Notes: generated by a model from the sequence alone, not told the origin. A stretch of 64,000 bases of DNA from Pseudomonas sp. DTU_2021_1001937_2_SI_NGA_ILE_001 (GCF_032463525.1 NZ_CP135971.1:4278001-4342000); one strand, 5' to 3'. Positions 15,365 to 24,972 are shown, numbered from the stretch's first letter. Program-made: numbers and translations.

Positions 15365-16767
15365 GCCGCAAGCAGCAGTTACTCCGGCGCCATCGGCGCA
15401 ACAAGCGCATTGGCCTGCTGGTCGGCCTGCTCATGCTGCTCGCCTGTGGCGCGTGGCTGGGCTGGTGGCTGGTGCCGCTGCTGGCGCTGCTGGCCTGGGT
15501 CGCCCATGAAGCCTGGTTCGCCGACCACCTGTTCTACGCCCCCGGCGAAGATTACCAATACCGCTTCAGCGTCGAGGCCGAAGTGCCGGGGGTGCGCCTG
15601 CACGGCGAGCGCCTGGCGGTCACGCTGCCGCAGCCGCTGCAGGGGGATGAAACGCTGATCCTGGCCGTGACGCTGCGCAGCCGCTGGTTGGGACGCTTTT
15701 TCGATCCGCAGGTGCAGCTGTCGGCTGGCGATGAAACCGATGTGCAGGCGTTCGAGCGCAGCGTCAATGGCCTGCGTTACCTGAATCTCACCGGGCTGGG
15801 CGGTGCGCTGGGCGAAGGTCGCCTGCAATTGCGCGGGCGCTTCTGTCGGCTGGTCGGCGAGCCGCGCCTGTGGGTGTTCGGCGCCAGTGATGCACGACGC
15901 CAGCGGGTGATGGTCATCGCCCCGCATGCCGACGACGCTGAACTGGCAGCCTACGGCCTGTACAGTCAAGCCGACGAAGCCTGGATCGTCACCCTCACCG
16001 CCGGGGAAATCGAAGCCGAGCACTATCAGCGCATGGGCATGAGCCGCGCTGACGCGGCGCGCCTCAAAGGCCGCCTGCGCGCCTGGGACAGCATTGCCGT
16101 GCCGCGCTGGGCCGGTGTGCCCGAGCAGCGCTGCGTGCAACTGGGCTACTTCTGTTTGCAATTGCCGGCCATGCAGGCCGAGCCTGACCGGGCGGTTGCC
16201 TCGCGCGAAGCCGAGCTGGACGATACCCGGCTGTTCCGCCAGTTCAATGCCCTGGCGCTGCCGGGTGATGACGGCGTACCGAGCTGGAACAACCTGCTGG
16301 CCGACCTGCGCGCCCTGATCAGCGCGGCGCGCCCGGAGGTGCTGGTGATGCCCGACCCGCTCATCGACCCGCATCCCGACCATATCTGTGCCCAGGCTGC
16401 CGTGCGCGAGGCCTTGCAGGGCCTGGACTGGCAGCCTCGCACCATCCTTTGTTATGCCAACCACCTGCACGACAACGACCGTTGGCCGATGGGCGATGCG
16501 CATACCGGTGTGAGCCTGCCGCCGGTCTTCGAGGCCGAGCCGCTGCGCGTGCCCTACAGCCTGGTGCTGCCTGCCGAGGTGCGCCGCGACAAGGCCATGG
16601 CGCTGGGCATGATGCACGACCTGCAGCCGCCCATGCCGTTCAAGCGCCGCCTGCGTCGTGCCCTGCAAAAGAGGCTGGCCGGACGGCGTTGGCCGGCCGA
16701 GGGCGAGAACGAGTTTTTCCGCAAGGCTGTACGTCGACACGAGTTGTTCTGGCGCAGCGATATCTGA
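15361..16767 (+). CDS. dnpA: LPS-locus de-N-acetylase, PIG-L/LmbE family
   Basis: A 468-residue protein like P. aeruginosa DnpA (PA5002), a predicted LPS de-N-acetylase linked there to fluoroquinolone-tolerant persisters. Hydrophobic segments at about residues 15-50 anchor it to the inner membrane. The PIG-L zinc motif is IAPHADDAELAAYG (variant of AHPDDE), with a second metal motif DPHPDH near residue 340. I choose TTG at 15361 because it overlaps the mig-14 stop as TTGA and yields the length I recall for the family. In-frame GTG 15334 or TTG 15331 would add about ten residues. Confidence 0.82.
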   Translation: MSRKQQLLRRHRRNKRIGLLVGLLMLLACGAWLGWWLVPLLALLAWVAHEAWFADHLFYAPGEDYQYRFSVEAEVPGVRLHGERLAVTLPQPLQGDETLILAVTLRSRWLGRFFDPQVQLSAGDETDVQAFERSVNGLRYLNLTGLGGALGEGRLQLRGRFCRLVGEPRLWVFGASDARRQRVMVIAPHADDAELAAYGLYSQADEAWIVTLTAGEIEAEHYQRMGMSRADAARLKGRLRAWDSIAVPRWAGVPEQRCVQLGYFCLQLPAMQAEPDRAVASREAELDDTRLFRQFNALALPGDDGVPSWNNLLADLRALISAARPEVLVMPDPLIDPHPDHICAQAAVREALQGLDWQPRTILCYANHLHDNDRWPMGDAHTGVSLPPVFEAEPLRVPYSLVLPAEVRRDKAMALGMMHDLQPPMPFKRRLRRALQKRLAGRRWPAEGENEFFRKAVRRHELFWRSDI

Positions 16768-16804
16768 TTCAGCTTGAGCAGGCAGCAGTACTGCAAGGAA
16801 ACCG

Positions 16805-17761
16805 ATGAAAGTCCTATTTCTGGTCCAGAAAGAACAACGCGCCATCCTCGACCGCCTGTACGACGGTGTCGCCGCGCATTGCGATTGCGAGTTGCGCTGG
16901 CTGAGTTCCGAAGAGCAGCGCGACCTGCGTGGCTACTTCCGCCGCGAGGTGGATGTCAGCCAGTACGACCGGATCCTGTTCTTCCTGCGCTTCAAGCAGG
17001 AGGTGCGCCAGGTGGCGTTCATCCGCAGCCTGCCGAATCTGGTGATCCTCGAGCACGACGCCTACCAGAACTACATCCCGTGCAAGTACACCGGCAAGTT
17101 CAGCGCCCATTACCGGCAACTGCCGTGGGCGCGGGTGATCAGCTCGGGCTTCATGGTCACCGAGCGCCTGCGCCAGGAAGGCTTCGATGCGGTGTTCGTG
17201 CCCAAAGGCTACGACCAGACCCTGCTGCACGGCCAGGGCCGTGAGCGCGACATCGAGCTGGCGTTCGTCGGCAGCACCCGCAGCGTGGCCTACAGCGGCC
17301 GCAAGGCGTTTCTCGATGAGCTGGCCCAGGTCGAGCCCTTGCTGGTCACCCGCACCAAATCCGGCGAAGAGTACTGCGATACCCTCAACCGTATCCGCTT
17401 CTTCGTCAGTGCCGACGTGGGCATGGGCGAATACATGATCAAGAACTTCGAGGCCATGGCCTGCGGTTGCGTGCTGTTCGCCTACGACCAGGGCGCCGAG
17501 GAGAACCGCGCCCTGGGCTTCGAAGACATGCACAACATCGTGCTGTACCGCGACATCGACGAGTTGCGCGGCAAGCTGCAGCAGTTGCGTGAAGACCCGG
17601 CCAAGGCCGTGGAAATCTCGCGAAACGGGCAGACTTTGGCCGAGCAACGCTATACATTCCACGCCCTTGGCAAAGCCATCGTGGACGCCATGCAGGCGCC
17701 GCTGCGGCCACGCCCGGTGCCCGGCCTGCTGGACCGTGTCCGTGCCTGGCTCGGCGTGTAA
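16805..17761 (+). CDS. ssg: Cell-surface glycosyltransferase Ssg-like
   Basis: A 318-residue protein matching Pseudomonas Ssg (PA5001), required for normal LPS core/O-antigen and exopolysaccharide production. It has a GT-B-like C-terminal domain: SGEEYCDTLNRIRFFVSADV followed by MGEYMIKNFEAMACGCVLF, which resembles the donor-binding region of GT4-like spore-maturation/CgeB-type transferases. The start ATG is preceded by AAGGA at 7 bases. A 37-base gap separates it from dnpA and 33 bases from the GT2 gene. The transferred sugar is not established. Confidence 0.8.
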   Translation: MKVLFLVQKEQRAILDRLYDGVAAHCDCELRWLSSEEQRDLRGYFRREVDVSQYDRILFFLRFKQEVRQVAFIRSLPNLVILEHDAYQNYIPCKYTGKFSAHYRQLPWARVISSGFMVTERLRQEGFDAVFVPKGYDQTLLHGQGRERDIELAFVGSTRSVAYSGRKAFLDELAQVEPLLVTRTKSGEEYCDTLNRIRFFVSADVGMGEYMIKNFEAMACGCVLFAYDQGAEENRALGFEDMHNIVLYRDIDELRGKLQQLREDPAKAVEISRNGQTLAEQRYTFHALGKAIVDAMQAPLRPRPVPGLLDRVRAWLGV

Positions 17762-17794
17762 TGCCTCCGAACCTACAATAATTGGGAACCCAAG

Positions 17795-18565
17795 ATGGTA
17801 TTCAGCGAAAACAGCGATATCACGCTGGTCGTCACCAGCTGTGGCCGTTTCGACCTGTTGAAGCGCACCCTGGAAACCTTCGACCGTTTCAATACAGCGC
17901 CCATCCGTCATGTGCTGATCACCGAGGATTCCGGTGACGAGCAGGTCAGGGCCTGCATTCCCGAACACTGGCGCGCGCACACTCGGTTCATCGTCAACAA
18001 CCCCAAGCTCGGCCAGATGCGCTCGGTGGATGCCGCCTACGCGCTGATCGAAACCGAATGGGTGTTCCATTGCGAAGACGACTGGGACTTCTACCGTCCC
18101 GGCTTCATCGAAGAGTCCATGACCCTGCTGGTCAACGACCCGCAGGCTTTACAGGTGTGGCTGCGCAGCTTCAACCACGACCTGATGGTGCACAGTCCCT
18201 ATGTGTTCCTGCACGAGCGCGAGGTGCTGCAGGGCATCCCGTTCTACAAGCTCGGTTCGCACAAGGAAGAGTGGCAGGGGTTCTCCTTCAACCCCGGCCT
18301 GCGCCGGCTCAAGGACTACCAGCAGCATGCGCCCTACGCCGATCACGGCGGCGAAAAGAAACTTTCGCGGGTCTATGCTGACGAAAATCGCTACGCCCTG
18401 ATCCTGGAAAACGACGCGGTATTGCACACCGGCTTCGGCAGTCATGTGGTGGTTCCCCAGGAGCGCCTGGATAAACAACGCCGCAAGCGCCGCGAACGGG
18501 TCAAGCTGCTCGCCACGCTGGTTGCGGGCCTGCTAATAGGTTGGTTACTCACTCATGTCGCTTGA
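17795..18565 (+). CDS. GT2-family glycosyltransferase (WapR position)
   Basis: A 256-residue GT-A fold glycosyltransferase. The N-terminus ITLVVTSCGRFDLLKRTLET is the nucleotide-binding strand-loop of GT2 enzymes, and FHCEDDWDFY (about residues 88-97) contains the metal-binding DxD equivalent. A single hydrophobic C-terminal helix with an arginine-rich lead (about 225-255) would tether it to the inner membrane. It occupies the place of WapR (rhamnosyltransferase that makes the O-antigen-accepting core) in P. aeruginosa. It is shorter than the length I recall for WapR, so the symbol is withheld. It overlaps waaL by 11 bases. Confidence 0.7.
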   Translation: MVFSENSDITLVVTSCGRFDLLKRTLETFDRFNTAPIRHVLITEDSGDEQVRACIPEHWRAHTRFIVNNPKLGQMRSVDAAYALIETEWVFHCEDDWDFYRPGFIEESMTLLVNDPQALQVWLRSFNHDLMVHSPYVFLHEREVLQGIPFYKLGSHKEEWQGFSFNPGLRRLKDYQQHAPYADHGGEKKLSRVYADENRYALILENDAVLHTGFGSHVVVPQERLDKQRRKRRERVKLLATLVAGLLIGWLLTHVA

Positions 18566-19742
18566 AGCTGCCCGCGTTCCGTTCAGCAAACTCCAGCTTT
18601 ACTTCGGCTCCGTGCTGTCGGCTTTTCTGCTGAGCTTCCTGCTGTACGACTCGGCCAAGTTCACCAACAACCTGTTCTACGCCTGCATGGCGCTGCCGGG
18701 GCTGTTCTTCCTGCTCAAAAGCAAGGGCGGCGGGGTGTTCAGCCAGCCGCTGGGACGTGTCTGGGCCGTTTTCATGCTGTGGTTCCTGGTGCCGGCGGTG
18801 TACGCCGGTGACTTCCAGTTCTACAAGCACATCGCCTACGTCAGTCTGTTCGTGTTCATCATTGCCGCGCTGGTGCCGGTGCGCCTGTTCAACGGCGGGC
18901 TGTTCGTGCGCGGCCTGTTCTGGGCGGTGTGCCTGTATCTCTACGCCAGCAGCCTGCACAGCTGGATGACCGGCCAGTTCGTCTTCGGCCAGCGCGTCGC
19001 GATCCTGCCGGGGCGGCTGAGCAACGTCATCTATGCCAGTGCCCTGCTGGTCTGTGCCCTGGCTCTGGCCCTGCCGCTGTGGGTTCGCCAGCGGCGCTGG
19101 ATCGAAGCCTTTTGCGCGGTGCTGCTGACCCTGCTGGCCGCCGCCGTAGTGGTGCAAACCCGCACCGCGCTGGTGGGGATCGCCGTGGTGTTCGGCCTGT
19201 GGGCGCTGTGGATTCTCTACCGTTATCCACGCCGTGGCAGTCTGGCGCTGGCAGGCTCAGTGCTGGTGGTCGTCACCGTCGTCTGGCTGTGCTGGGAAGA
19301 CCAGTGGGTGCGCCTGCTGTTCGTGCGCGGCGACTCGTTCCGCATCGAGCTGTTCGAGATCATGACCGACGAGTGGCGGCATTGCGGCTGGCTGCTGGGC
19401 TGTGGCGTGGACTTCCAGACCACCCGGACGCTGACCGGTGGCATTCCGATCCAGCACCCGCACAACGTCTTCGTGGCCATGGGCCTGTACTTCGGGGCGG
19501 TGTCGCTGGTGCTGTTCGTCGCGGTGATGGGCCTGACCCTCTGGCAGGCCTGGCGCCAGCGCGACCCGTGGGGCTGCTACCTGCTGTGCGCGCTGGTGAT
19601 GCTCAACTTCGATGGCAGCAAGCTGATCGGCAACCCCGACGAGTTGTGGCTGCTGATCCTGCTGCCGGCGGCGATGATCCTGGCGCGCAAGGTACAGAAG
19701 AATGCTGGCATCGCGCCTGGCCGCGAAGCGCTGCCCGGCTGA
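18555..19742 (+). CDS. waaL: O-antigen ligase
   Basis: A 395-residue polytopic inner-membrane protein of the Wzy/WaaL family, which transfers undecaprenyl-linked O-antigen to lipid A-core in the periplasm. About ten hydrophobic segments span the chain. The WaaL-type large periplasmic loop is toward the C-terminus and ends in GGIPIQHPHNVFVAMGLYFG, with the conserved HPHN motif. A conserved arginine lies in VVQTRTALVGIAVVFG. It overlaps the upstream glycosyltransferase by 11 bases and is last in this forward operon, with a convergent gene 12 bases downstream. Confidence 0.88.
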   Translation: MSLEAARVPFSKLQLYFGSVLSAFLLSFLLYDSAKFTNNLFYACMALPGLFFLLKSKGGGVFSQPLGRVWAVFMLWFLVPAVYAGDFQFYKHIAYVSLFVFIIAALVPVRLFNGGLFVRGLFWAVCLYLYASSLHSWMTGQFVFGQRVAILPGRLSNVIYASALLVCALALALPLWVRQRRWIEAFCAVLLTLLAAAVVVQTRTALVGIAVVFGLWALWILYRYPRRGSLALAGSVLVVVTVVWLCWEDQWVRLLFVRGDSFRIELFEIMTDEWRHCGWLLGCGVDFQTTRTLTGGIPIQHPHNVFVAMGLYFGAVSLVLFVAVMGLTLWQAWRQRDPWGCYLLCALVMLNFDGSKLIGNPDELWLLILLPAAMILARKVQKNAGIAPGREALPG

Positions 19743-19754
19743 GGGCGATACTGA

Positions 19755-20393
19755 TCAGGCAATGGCCTGTTGCAGCTCCGCTTCGCTGCACAGGTCCTGG
19801 GCCTGCAGGTAGGCCTGGACGAACACCGGGTTGCCGTCGCCCAGCAGCCACTGGCGGTCTTGCGAATAACGCAGCATGTGCTTGAAGTTGCGCAGGCGCA
19901 GCGACTTGCGCAGCGGCTGGCGGAAGGTCTTCATGTCGGCGATGTCGATCAGCCCCAGCTCGCCCTCGGGCGTGAGCACCACGTTGCCCAGGTGCGCCGA
20001 GCGAAAATAGATGCCTTTGCCATGCAGTTCGGCGATGAAACGCCCGAGGCTGCCGCGCAGCTCGTCGTCACTGGCGGCGCTGTCCAGCAGCTGGCGCAGC
20101 GTACGACCGGGCAGCGGGTCGTAGTGCACCGCGTCACGCTGGATCGCCGCCACGCGGAACACGCTGCGCACCTGCGGGCAGGGGATGGCGCGCTGGGCGA
20201 GGGTCTGGCAGTTGTCAGCGAAGCGGGTGGCGTAGGGGTACCAGGCAGCGGAGCTGATCAGGCGTTTGCGGCGGAACAGCTTGAGCATCGAGCCGTCGGC
20301 CAGGCGCAGCACCTTGTCGCCCGTGCCATCGGCCTCCAGGACTTCGGCGTCCTGGACCAGGTCAAGGTAGCGGGCATGGTCAAGCGCTTGCAT
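19755..20393 (-). CDS. Kinase-fold protein of the LPS locus (PA4998-like)
   Basis: A 212-residue kinase-like protein at the PA4998 position, often annotated as a toluene-tolerance protein or LPS kinase. The ATP-side lysine is in SMLKLFRRKRL. The catalytic region is ELHGKGIYFRSAHLGNVVL, which keeps the Asn-type metal ligand but has Ser where the catalytic Asp is usually found; the DFG-equivalent is IDIADM. The start at 20393 has GGAG five bases upstream and is preferred to an in-frame start at 20519. It is read against its neighbours, converging on waaL and divergent from msbA. Function is inferred from fold and location. Confidence 0.7.
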   Translation of the reverse strand: MQALDHARYLDLVQDAEVLEADGTGDKVLRLADGSMLKLFRRKRLISSAAWYPYATRFADNCQTLAQRAIPCPQVRSVFRVAAIQRDAVHYDPLPGRTLRQLLDSAASDDELRGSLGRFIAELHGKGIYFRSAHLGNVVLTPEGELGLIDIADMKTFRQPLRKSLRLRNFKHMLRYSQDRQWLLGDGNPVFVQAYLQAQDLCSEAELQQAIA

Positions 20394-20633
20394 CGATACT
20401 CCGGGTTCTGCGCCCGATAAAGGGCTGAAAGCCGGGTATGTTAACCCAGGCTGGCGGAAAACGGCTGCCTTGCGCGGCACGGCGTCGCGAACAGGCTCTG
20501 CCAGGGCGCTTCGCTGCACGGCCTCGCCCAGCCTTTTTTGTGGGCAACCACCAGCTGTCGTTCAGCCGGGCGCAATCAGTCGGTAAAAAGCCTTGTGATA
20601 CAATCCGGCCTCTTTTTGACTCGACGGATTCCC

Positions 20634-22436
20634 ATGTCAGCCAATGAATCGTCCGCGCCGTCCAGCGTGAAGATCTACCTGCGCCTGTTGTCCTACGTGC
20701 GTCCGTATGTGGGCATTTTTTTGCTCAGCATCGTCGGTTTCGTGATCTTCGCCTCTACCCAGCCCATGCTGGCCGGCATTCTCAAGTATTTCGTCGACGG
20801 CCTGACCAACCCTGAAGCCGTGCTGTTCCCCAATGTGCCCTGGCTCAAGGACCTGCAGCTGTTGCAGGCCGTGCCGTTGCTGATCGTATTGATCGCCGCG
20901 TGGCAGGGCCTGGGTTCGTTCCTGGGCAACTATTTTCTGGCCAAGGTCTCGTTGGGGCTGGTGCACGACCTGCGCGTCGAGCTGTTCAACAAGCTGATGG
21001 TGCTGCCCAACCGCTACTTCGATACGCACAACTCCGGGCACCTGATCTCGCGCATCACCTTCAACGTGACCATGGTCACCGGCGCCGCCACCGATGCCAT
21101 CAAGGTGGTGATCCGCGAAGGCCTGACCGTGGTGTTCCTGTTCATCTACCTGCTGTGGATGAACTGGAAGCTGACCCTGGTGATGCTCGCCATCCTGCCG
21201 CTGATCGCGGTGATGGTCGGCAGTGCCAGCAAGAAATTCCGCAAGCAGAGCAAGAAGATCCAGGTGGCGATGGGCGATGTCACCCACGTGGCTTCGGAAA
21301 CCATCCAGGGTTACCGGGTGGTGCGCAGCTTCGGCGGCGAAAAGTACGAGATGGAGCGCTTCGCCAAGGCCAGCGACAGCAACACCGAGAAACAGCTGCG
21401 CATGACCAAGACCGGCGCGGTCTACACCCCCATGCTGCAACTGGTGATCTATACCGCCATGGCGGTACTGATGTTCCTGGTGCTTTTCCTGCGTGGCGAG
21501 GCCACCGCCGGTGACCTGGTGGCCTACATCACCGCCGCCGGTCTGCTGCCCAAGCCGATCCGCCAGCTGTCCGAAGTCAGCTCGACCATCCAGAAAGGCG
21601 TGGCCGGTGCGGAAAGCATCTTCGAACAGCTCGACGTGACTCCGGAAGTCGATACCGGGACCTACACGATCGAGCGTGTACAAGGTCGCCTGGAGGTACA
21701 GAACCTCAGCTTCACCTACCCGGAAACCGACCGCCTGGTGCTCGACGACATCAGCTTTACCGCCGAGCCCGGCCAGATGGTCGCCCTGGTTGGCCGTTCC
21801 GGCAGCGGCAAGTCGACCCTGGCCAACCTGATTCCGCGCTTCTATGCCCACGAAACCGGGCAGATTCTCCTCGATGGCGTGGACATCAACGACTATCGCC
21901 TGACCAACCTGCGCCGCCACATCGCCCAGGTGAACCAGAACGTCACCCTGTTCAACGACAGCGTGGCCAACAACATCGCCTATGGCGACCTGGCCGGCGC
22001 CCCGCGCGCCGACATCGAGGCCGCTGCCGCCGCCGCCTATGCCAAGGAGTTCATCGACCGCCTGCCGGCCGGTTTCGATACCGAGGTGGGTGAGAACGGC
22101 GTGCTGCTGTCCGGTGGCCAGCGCCAGCGCCTGGCGATTGCCCGGGCACTGCTGAAGAACGCGCCGCTGCTGATCCTCGATGAAGCCACCTCGGCGCTGG
22201 ACACCGAGTCGGAGCGGCACATCCAGGCGGCGCTGGACCAAGTGATGAAGGGCCGCACCACCCTGGTGATCGCCCACCGCCTGTCGACCATCGAGAAAGC
22301 CGACCTGATCCTGGTCATGGACGGCGGCCGCATCGTCGAGCGCGGTACCCATACCCAGTTGCTGGCGCAGAACGGCTACTACGCACGCCTGCACGCCATG
22401 GGCCTGGACGAGCCGGCGCCGGTCGGCGCGGTCTGA
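20634..22436 (+). CDS. msbA: Lipid A export ATP-binding/permease protein
   Basis: A 600-residue half-transporter ABC exporter that flips lipid A-core across the inner membrane as a homodimer. Six transmembrane helices occupy about residues 20-320. The nucleotide-binding domain has Walker A GRSGSGKST, signature LSGGQRQR, Walker B LLILDEATSALD and an H-loop IAHRLST. The ATG at 20634 is chosen because the protein then begins with the usual cytoplasmic leader before helix 1. A -10-like TACAAT lies at 20599-20604, 30 bases upstream, in the gap shared with the divergent kinase-like gene. Confidence 0.95.
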   Translation: MSANESSAPSSVKIYLRLLSYVRPYVGIFLLSIVGFVIFASTQPMLAGILKYFVDGLTNPEAVLFPNVPWLKDLQLLQAVPLLIVLIAAWQGLGSFLGNYFLAKVSLGLVHDLRVELFNKLMVLPNRYFDTHNSGHLISRITFNVTMVTGAATDAIKVVIREGLTVVFLFIYLLWMNWKLTLVMLAILPLIAVMVGSASKKFRKQSKKIQVAMGDVTHVASETIQGYRVVRSFGGEKYEMERFAKASDSNTEKQLRMTKTGAVYTPMLQLVIYTAMAVLMFLVLFLRGEATAGDLVAYITAAGLLPKPIRQLSEVSSTIQKGVAGAESIFEQLDVTPEVDTGTYTIERVQGRLEVQNLSFTYPETDRLVLDDISFTAEPGQMVALVGRSGSGKSTLANLIPRFYAHETGQILLDGVDINDYRLTNLRRHIAQVNQNVTLFNDSVANNIAYGDLAGAPRADIEAAAAAAYAKEFIDRLPAGFDTEVGENGVLLSGGQRQRLAIARALLKNAPLLILDEATSALDTESERHIQAALDQVMKGRTTLVIAHRLSTIEKADLILVMDGGRIVERGTHTQLLAQNGYYARLHAMGLDEPAPVGAV

Positions 22437-22551
22437 TCGCCACTGGCTTCAGCCACGCCGTGGCCGCCTGGTCGCCAAGACCGGCTCAGGGTCGTTGATC
22501 TTTTCGCGGCCCATACCACGAAAGCCCTCGGTGGCGGGCGCAGCAGCGGTC

Positions 22552-23349
22552 TCAAAGCTGCTCACTCAGGTTCTTCCAGAGGGCTTCGAGCTCATCCGGC
22601 GAGCCGCTCGTGCTCGTCGCTCCTGCCGCCAGAAGCTGCTCCACCAGAGCCGTCGAAGCGCCAGCGTGGCCTTCGGCGCGGTGGGTCTTGTAGTTGAAGT
22701 CCAGGTCGATCCAGTGCTGCAGGCGCGGCGCATAGTCAGCCGGGTACTGAGCCTGTTCGACAGCTGGCAGGCCCTTGTAGTGGTCGAGCACCTCGCCAAA
22801 GAACTTGGTCAGCTTGCCAGTGCTGTTGTATTCGTTCATGGCCTTGGCGACGGCGATGCGTCGCCAGGCATACTCGCGCTCACTGTCGACTTTAAGCGCG
22901 GCGCGCCGTTCGTTGACGGTGAAGGCGCCGCTGTCGTCGTAGATGATCAGGGTCAGCTGATCGTCGGGCAGCGACTGAAAGGGGTTGCTGGCACCGGCAT
23001 TGCCGCTGACCGCTTCGCTGGCCTGGCGGGCCAGGGCCAGGCGCTCGGGGTCGTCGGATTCCGGCTTCTCGTTGGCGTAGTTGGCCTTGTTGATTTCCCA
23101 GGATGCGCCGCCGATCTGCGCCAGGCGGCTGCTGGCCCAGGCGCCGAGGCTCTGGCGGTCCATGCTTGCATACCGCGCATCGGCGCGCTGGGCGGCCTCG
23201 GCCAGTTGCCTGCCCAGCGCCGTGAGGCTGCTGGTTGCGGTTGACGAGACGCGATTGCCGGCGCCGGTCTGGTTGCCTGCAGTGCTGATCGCTGAGGTGG
23301 CAGTAGCCTGGGAGCGCAGCTGAAGGGTGACCGAGTGGATGCCGATCAT
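22552..23349 (-). CDS. Uncharacterised Pseudomonas-type protein with Ser/Thr/Ala-rich N-terminus
   Basis: A 265-residue soluble protein without a signal peptide or membrane helix. The first 50 residues are rich in Ser, Thr, Ala and Gln with almost no acidic residues. The rest is charged and helical and includes ITYDESG-like LIIYDDSGAFTVNERRAAL and LDHYKGLPAVEQAQYP. I recall similar unannotated proteins in P. putida-group genomes, but no function is known. A strong RBS (AAGGAG) precedes the ATG, so it is surely translated. It sits alone on the reverse strand between msbA and hldE, breaking the LPS block. An unstructured, low-acid N-terminus could be an export signal; this is speculation. Confidence 0.7.
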   Translation of the reverse strand: MIGIHSVTLQLRSQATATSAISTAGNQTGAGNRVSSTATSSLTALGRQLAEAAQRADARYASMDRQSLGAWASSRLAQIGGASWEINKANYANEKPESDDPERLALARQASEAVSGNAGASNPFQSLPDDQLTLIIYDDSGAFTVNERRAALKVDSEREYAWRRIAVAKAMNEYNSTGKLTKFFGEVLDHYKGLPAVEQAQYPADYAPRLQHWIDLDFNYKTHRAEGHAGASTALVEQLLAAGATSTSGSPDELEALWKNLSEQL

Positions 23350-23550
23350 GATTTCTCCTTGAAGTCTGGTGGGTCCTTTGCCTTTTTAACGGCCGCAGTC
23401 ATCAATTGTTGAGGGTCTTCGGCGCAGCCATCGCGTGGCCGCCAGGGTCATCCATCCGTGCCGACGGCATACGTCGGCTAACCAGCCTTGGCGGGTCAGC
23501 CCCCTGTGCTAAGATTCGCCCCCTGTTCCGTTCTGCCAAGAGTCGCTCCT

Positions 23551-24972
23551 ATGAAGTTATCCATGCCGCGTTTCGATCAAGCGCCTGTCCTGGTGGTGGG
23601 CGATGTCATGCTCGACCGTTACTGGCATGGTGGCACCTCGCGCATCTCTCCCGAGGCGCCTGTGCCAGTGGTCAAGGTCGACCAGATCGAGGACCGTCCC
23701 GGCGGTGCAGCCAACGTGGCACTGAACATCGCCGCGCTGGGCGCCCCGGCGTCGCTGGTCGGGGTCACCGGCGAGGACGAAGCCGCCGACAGCCTGGCCA
23801 ACAGCCTCAAGGCGGCTGGCGTGCAGGCGCGTTTCCAGCGCATTGCGCACCAGCCGACCATCGTCAAGCTGCGGGTCATGAGCCGCCACCAGCAGCTGCT
23901 GCGCATCGATTTCGAAGAACCCTTCGCCACCGATGCCCTGGCCCTGAGTGTCGAGGTCGACAACCTGCTCGATGGTGTCAAGGTGCTGGTGCTGTCCGAC
24001 TACGGCAAGGGCGCGCTGAAGAACCATCAGGTGCTGATCAAGGCCGCCCGTGAGCGCGGTATCGCCGTGCTGGCCGACCCCAAGGGCAAGGACTTTTCCA
24101 TCTACCGTGGTGCCAGCGTGATCACGCCTAACCTCAGCGAGTTCGAAGCCATCGTCGGCCATTGCCGCGACGAGAACGAGCTGGTGGCCAAGGGCGGGCA
24201 ACTGATGCGCGAGCTGGACCTGGGCGCGTTGCTGGTGACCCGTGGCGAACACGGCATGACCCTGCTGCGTGCCGAGCACCCGGCGCTGCATCTGCCGGCC
24301 CGTGCCCGTGAGGTGTTCGACGTGACCGGCGCCGGCGATACGGTGATTTCCACCCTGGCCGCCGCCCTGGCCGCCGGTGAAGAGCTGCCGCATGCGGTCG
24401 GGCTGGCCAACCTGGCCGCCAGCATCGTGGTCGGCAAGCTGGGTACCGCCGCCATCAGCGCGCCCGAGCTGCGCCGCGCCATCCAGCGTGAAGAGGGCAC
24501 CGAGCGTGGCGTACTGGGGCTGGAGCAACTGCTGCTGGCGGTCGAGGATGCCCGCGCGCACAACGAGAAGATCGTCTTTACCAACGGCTGCTTCGACATC
24601 CTCCATGCGGGTCACGTGACCTATCTGGAGCAGGCCCGCGCCCAAGGTGATCGACTGATCGTGGCGATCAACGACGACGCCTCGGTGAGCCGCCTGAAAG
24701 GCCCCGGTCGGCCGATCAACAGCGTCGACCGGCGCATGGCCGTGCTGGCCGGCCTGGGCGCGGTGGACTGGGTGATCAGCTTCCCCGAGGGCACGCCAGA
24801 GAACCTGCTCAGCCACATCAAGCCCGACGTGCTGGTCAAGGGCGGCGACTACAGTGTCGACCAGGTGGTGGGTGCCGATATCGTCCGCGCCAACGGCGGT
24901 GAGGTGAAAGTGCTGGGCCTGGTGGAAAACAGCTCGACCACGGCGATCGTCGAGAAGATCCGCCAACAGTGA
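23551..24972 (+). CDS. hldE: Bifunctional heptose 7-phosphate kinase / heptose 1-phosphate adenylyltransferase
   Basis: A 473-residue fusion enzyme making ADP-D-glycero-D-manno-heptose, the donor precursor for WaaC/WaaF. The N-terminal ribokinase (PfkB) domain covers about residues 1-320, with VGDVMLDRYWHG, RPGGAANVALN and the catalytic DVTGAGDTVIS. The C-terminal cytidylyltransferase-like domain (about 340-473) has FTNGCFDILHAGHVTYLE. The ATG at 23551 is preferred over upstream in-frame starts because the protein then aligns with the family N-terminus. A strong inverted repeat follows the stop codon. Confidence 0.95.
   Translation: MKLSMPRFDQAPVLVVGDVMLDRYWHGGTSRISPEAPVPVVKVDQIEDRPGGAANVALNIAALGAPASLVGVTGEDEAADSLANSLKAAGVQARFQRIAHQPTIVKLRVMSRHQQLLRIDFEEPFATDALALSVEVDNLLDGVKVLVLSDYGKGALKNHQVLIKAARERGIAVLADPKGKDFSIYRGASVITPNLSEFEAIVGHCRDENELVAKGGQLMRELDLGALLVTRGEHGMTLLRAEHPALHLPARAREVFDVTGAGDTVISTLAAALAAGEELPHAVGLANLAASIVVGKLGTAAISAPELRRAIQREEGTERGVLGLEQLLLAVEDARAHNEKIVFTNGCFDILHAGHVTYLEQARAQGDRLIVAINDDASVSRLKGPGRPINSVDRRMAVLAGLGAVDWVISFPEGTPENLLSHIKPDVLVKGGDYSVDQVVGADIVRANGGEVKVLGLVENSSTTAIVEKIRQQ

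Noticed and set aside
20637-22394. 585-codon reverse frame opposite msbA
   Set aside because: It is a shadow of msbA, whose ABC motifs are complete.
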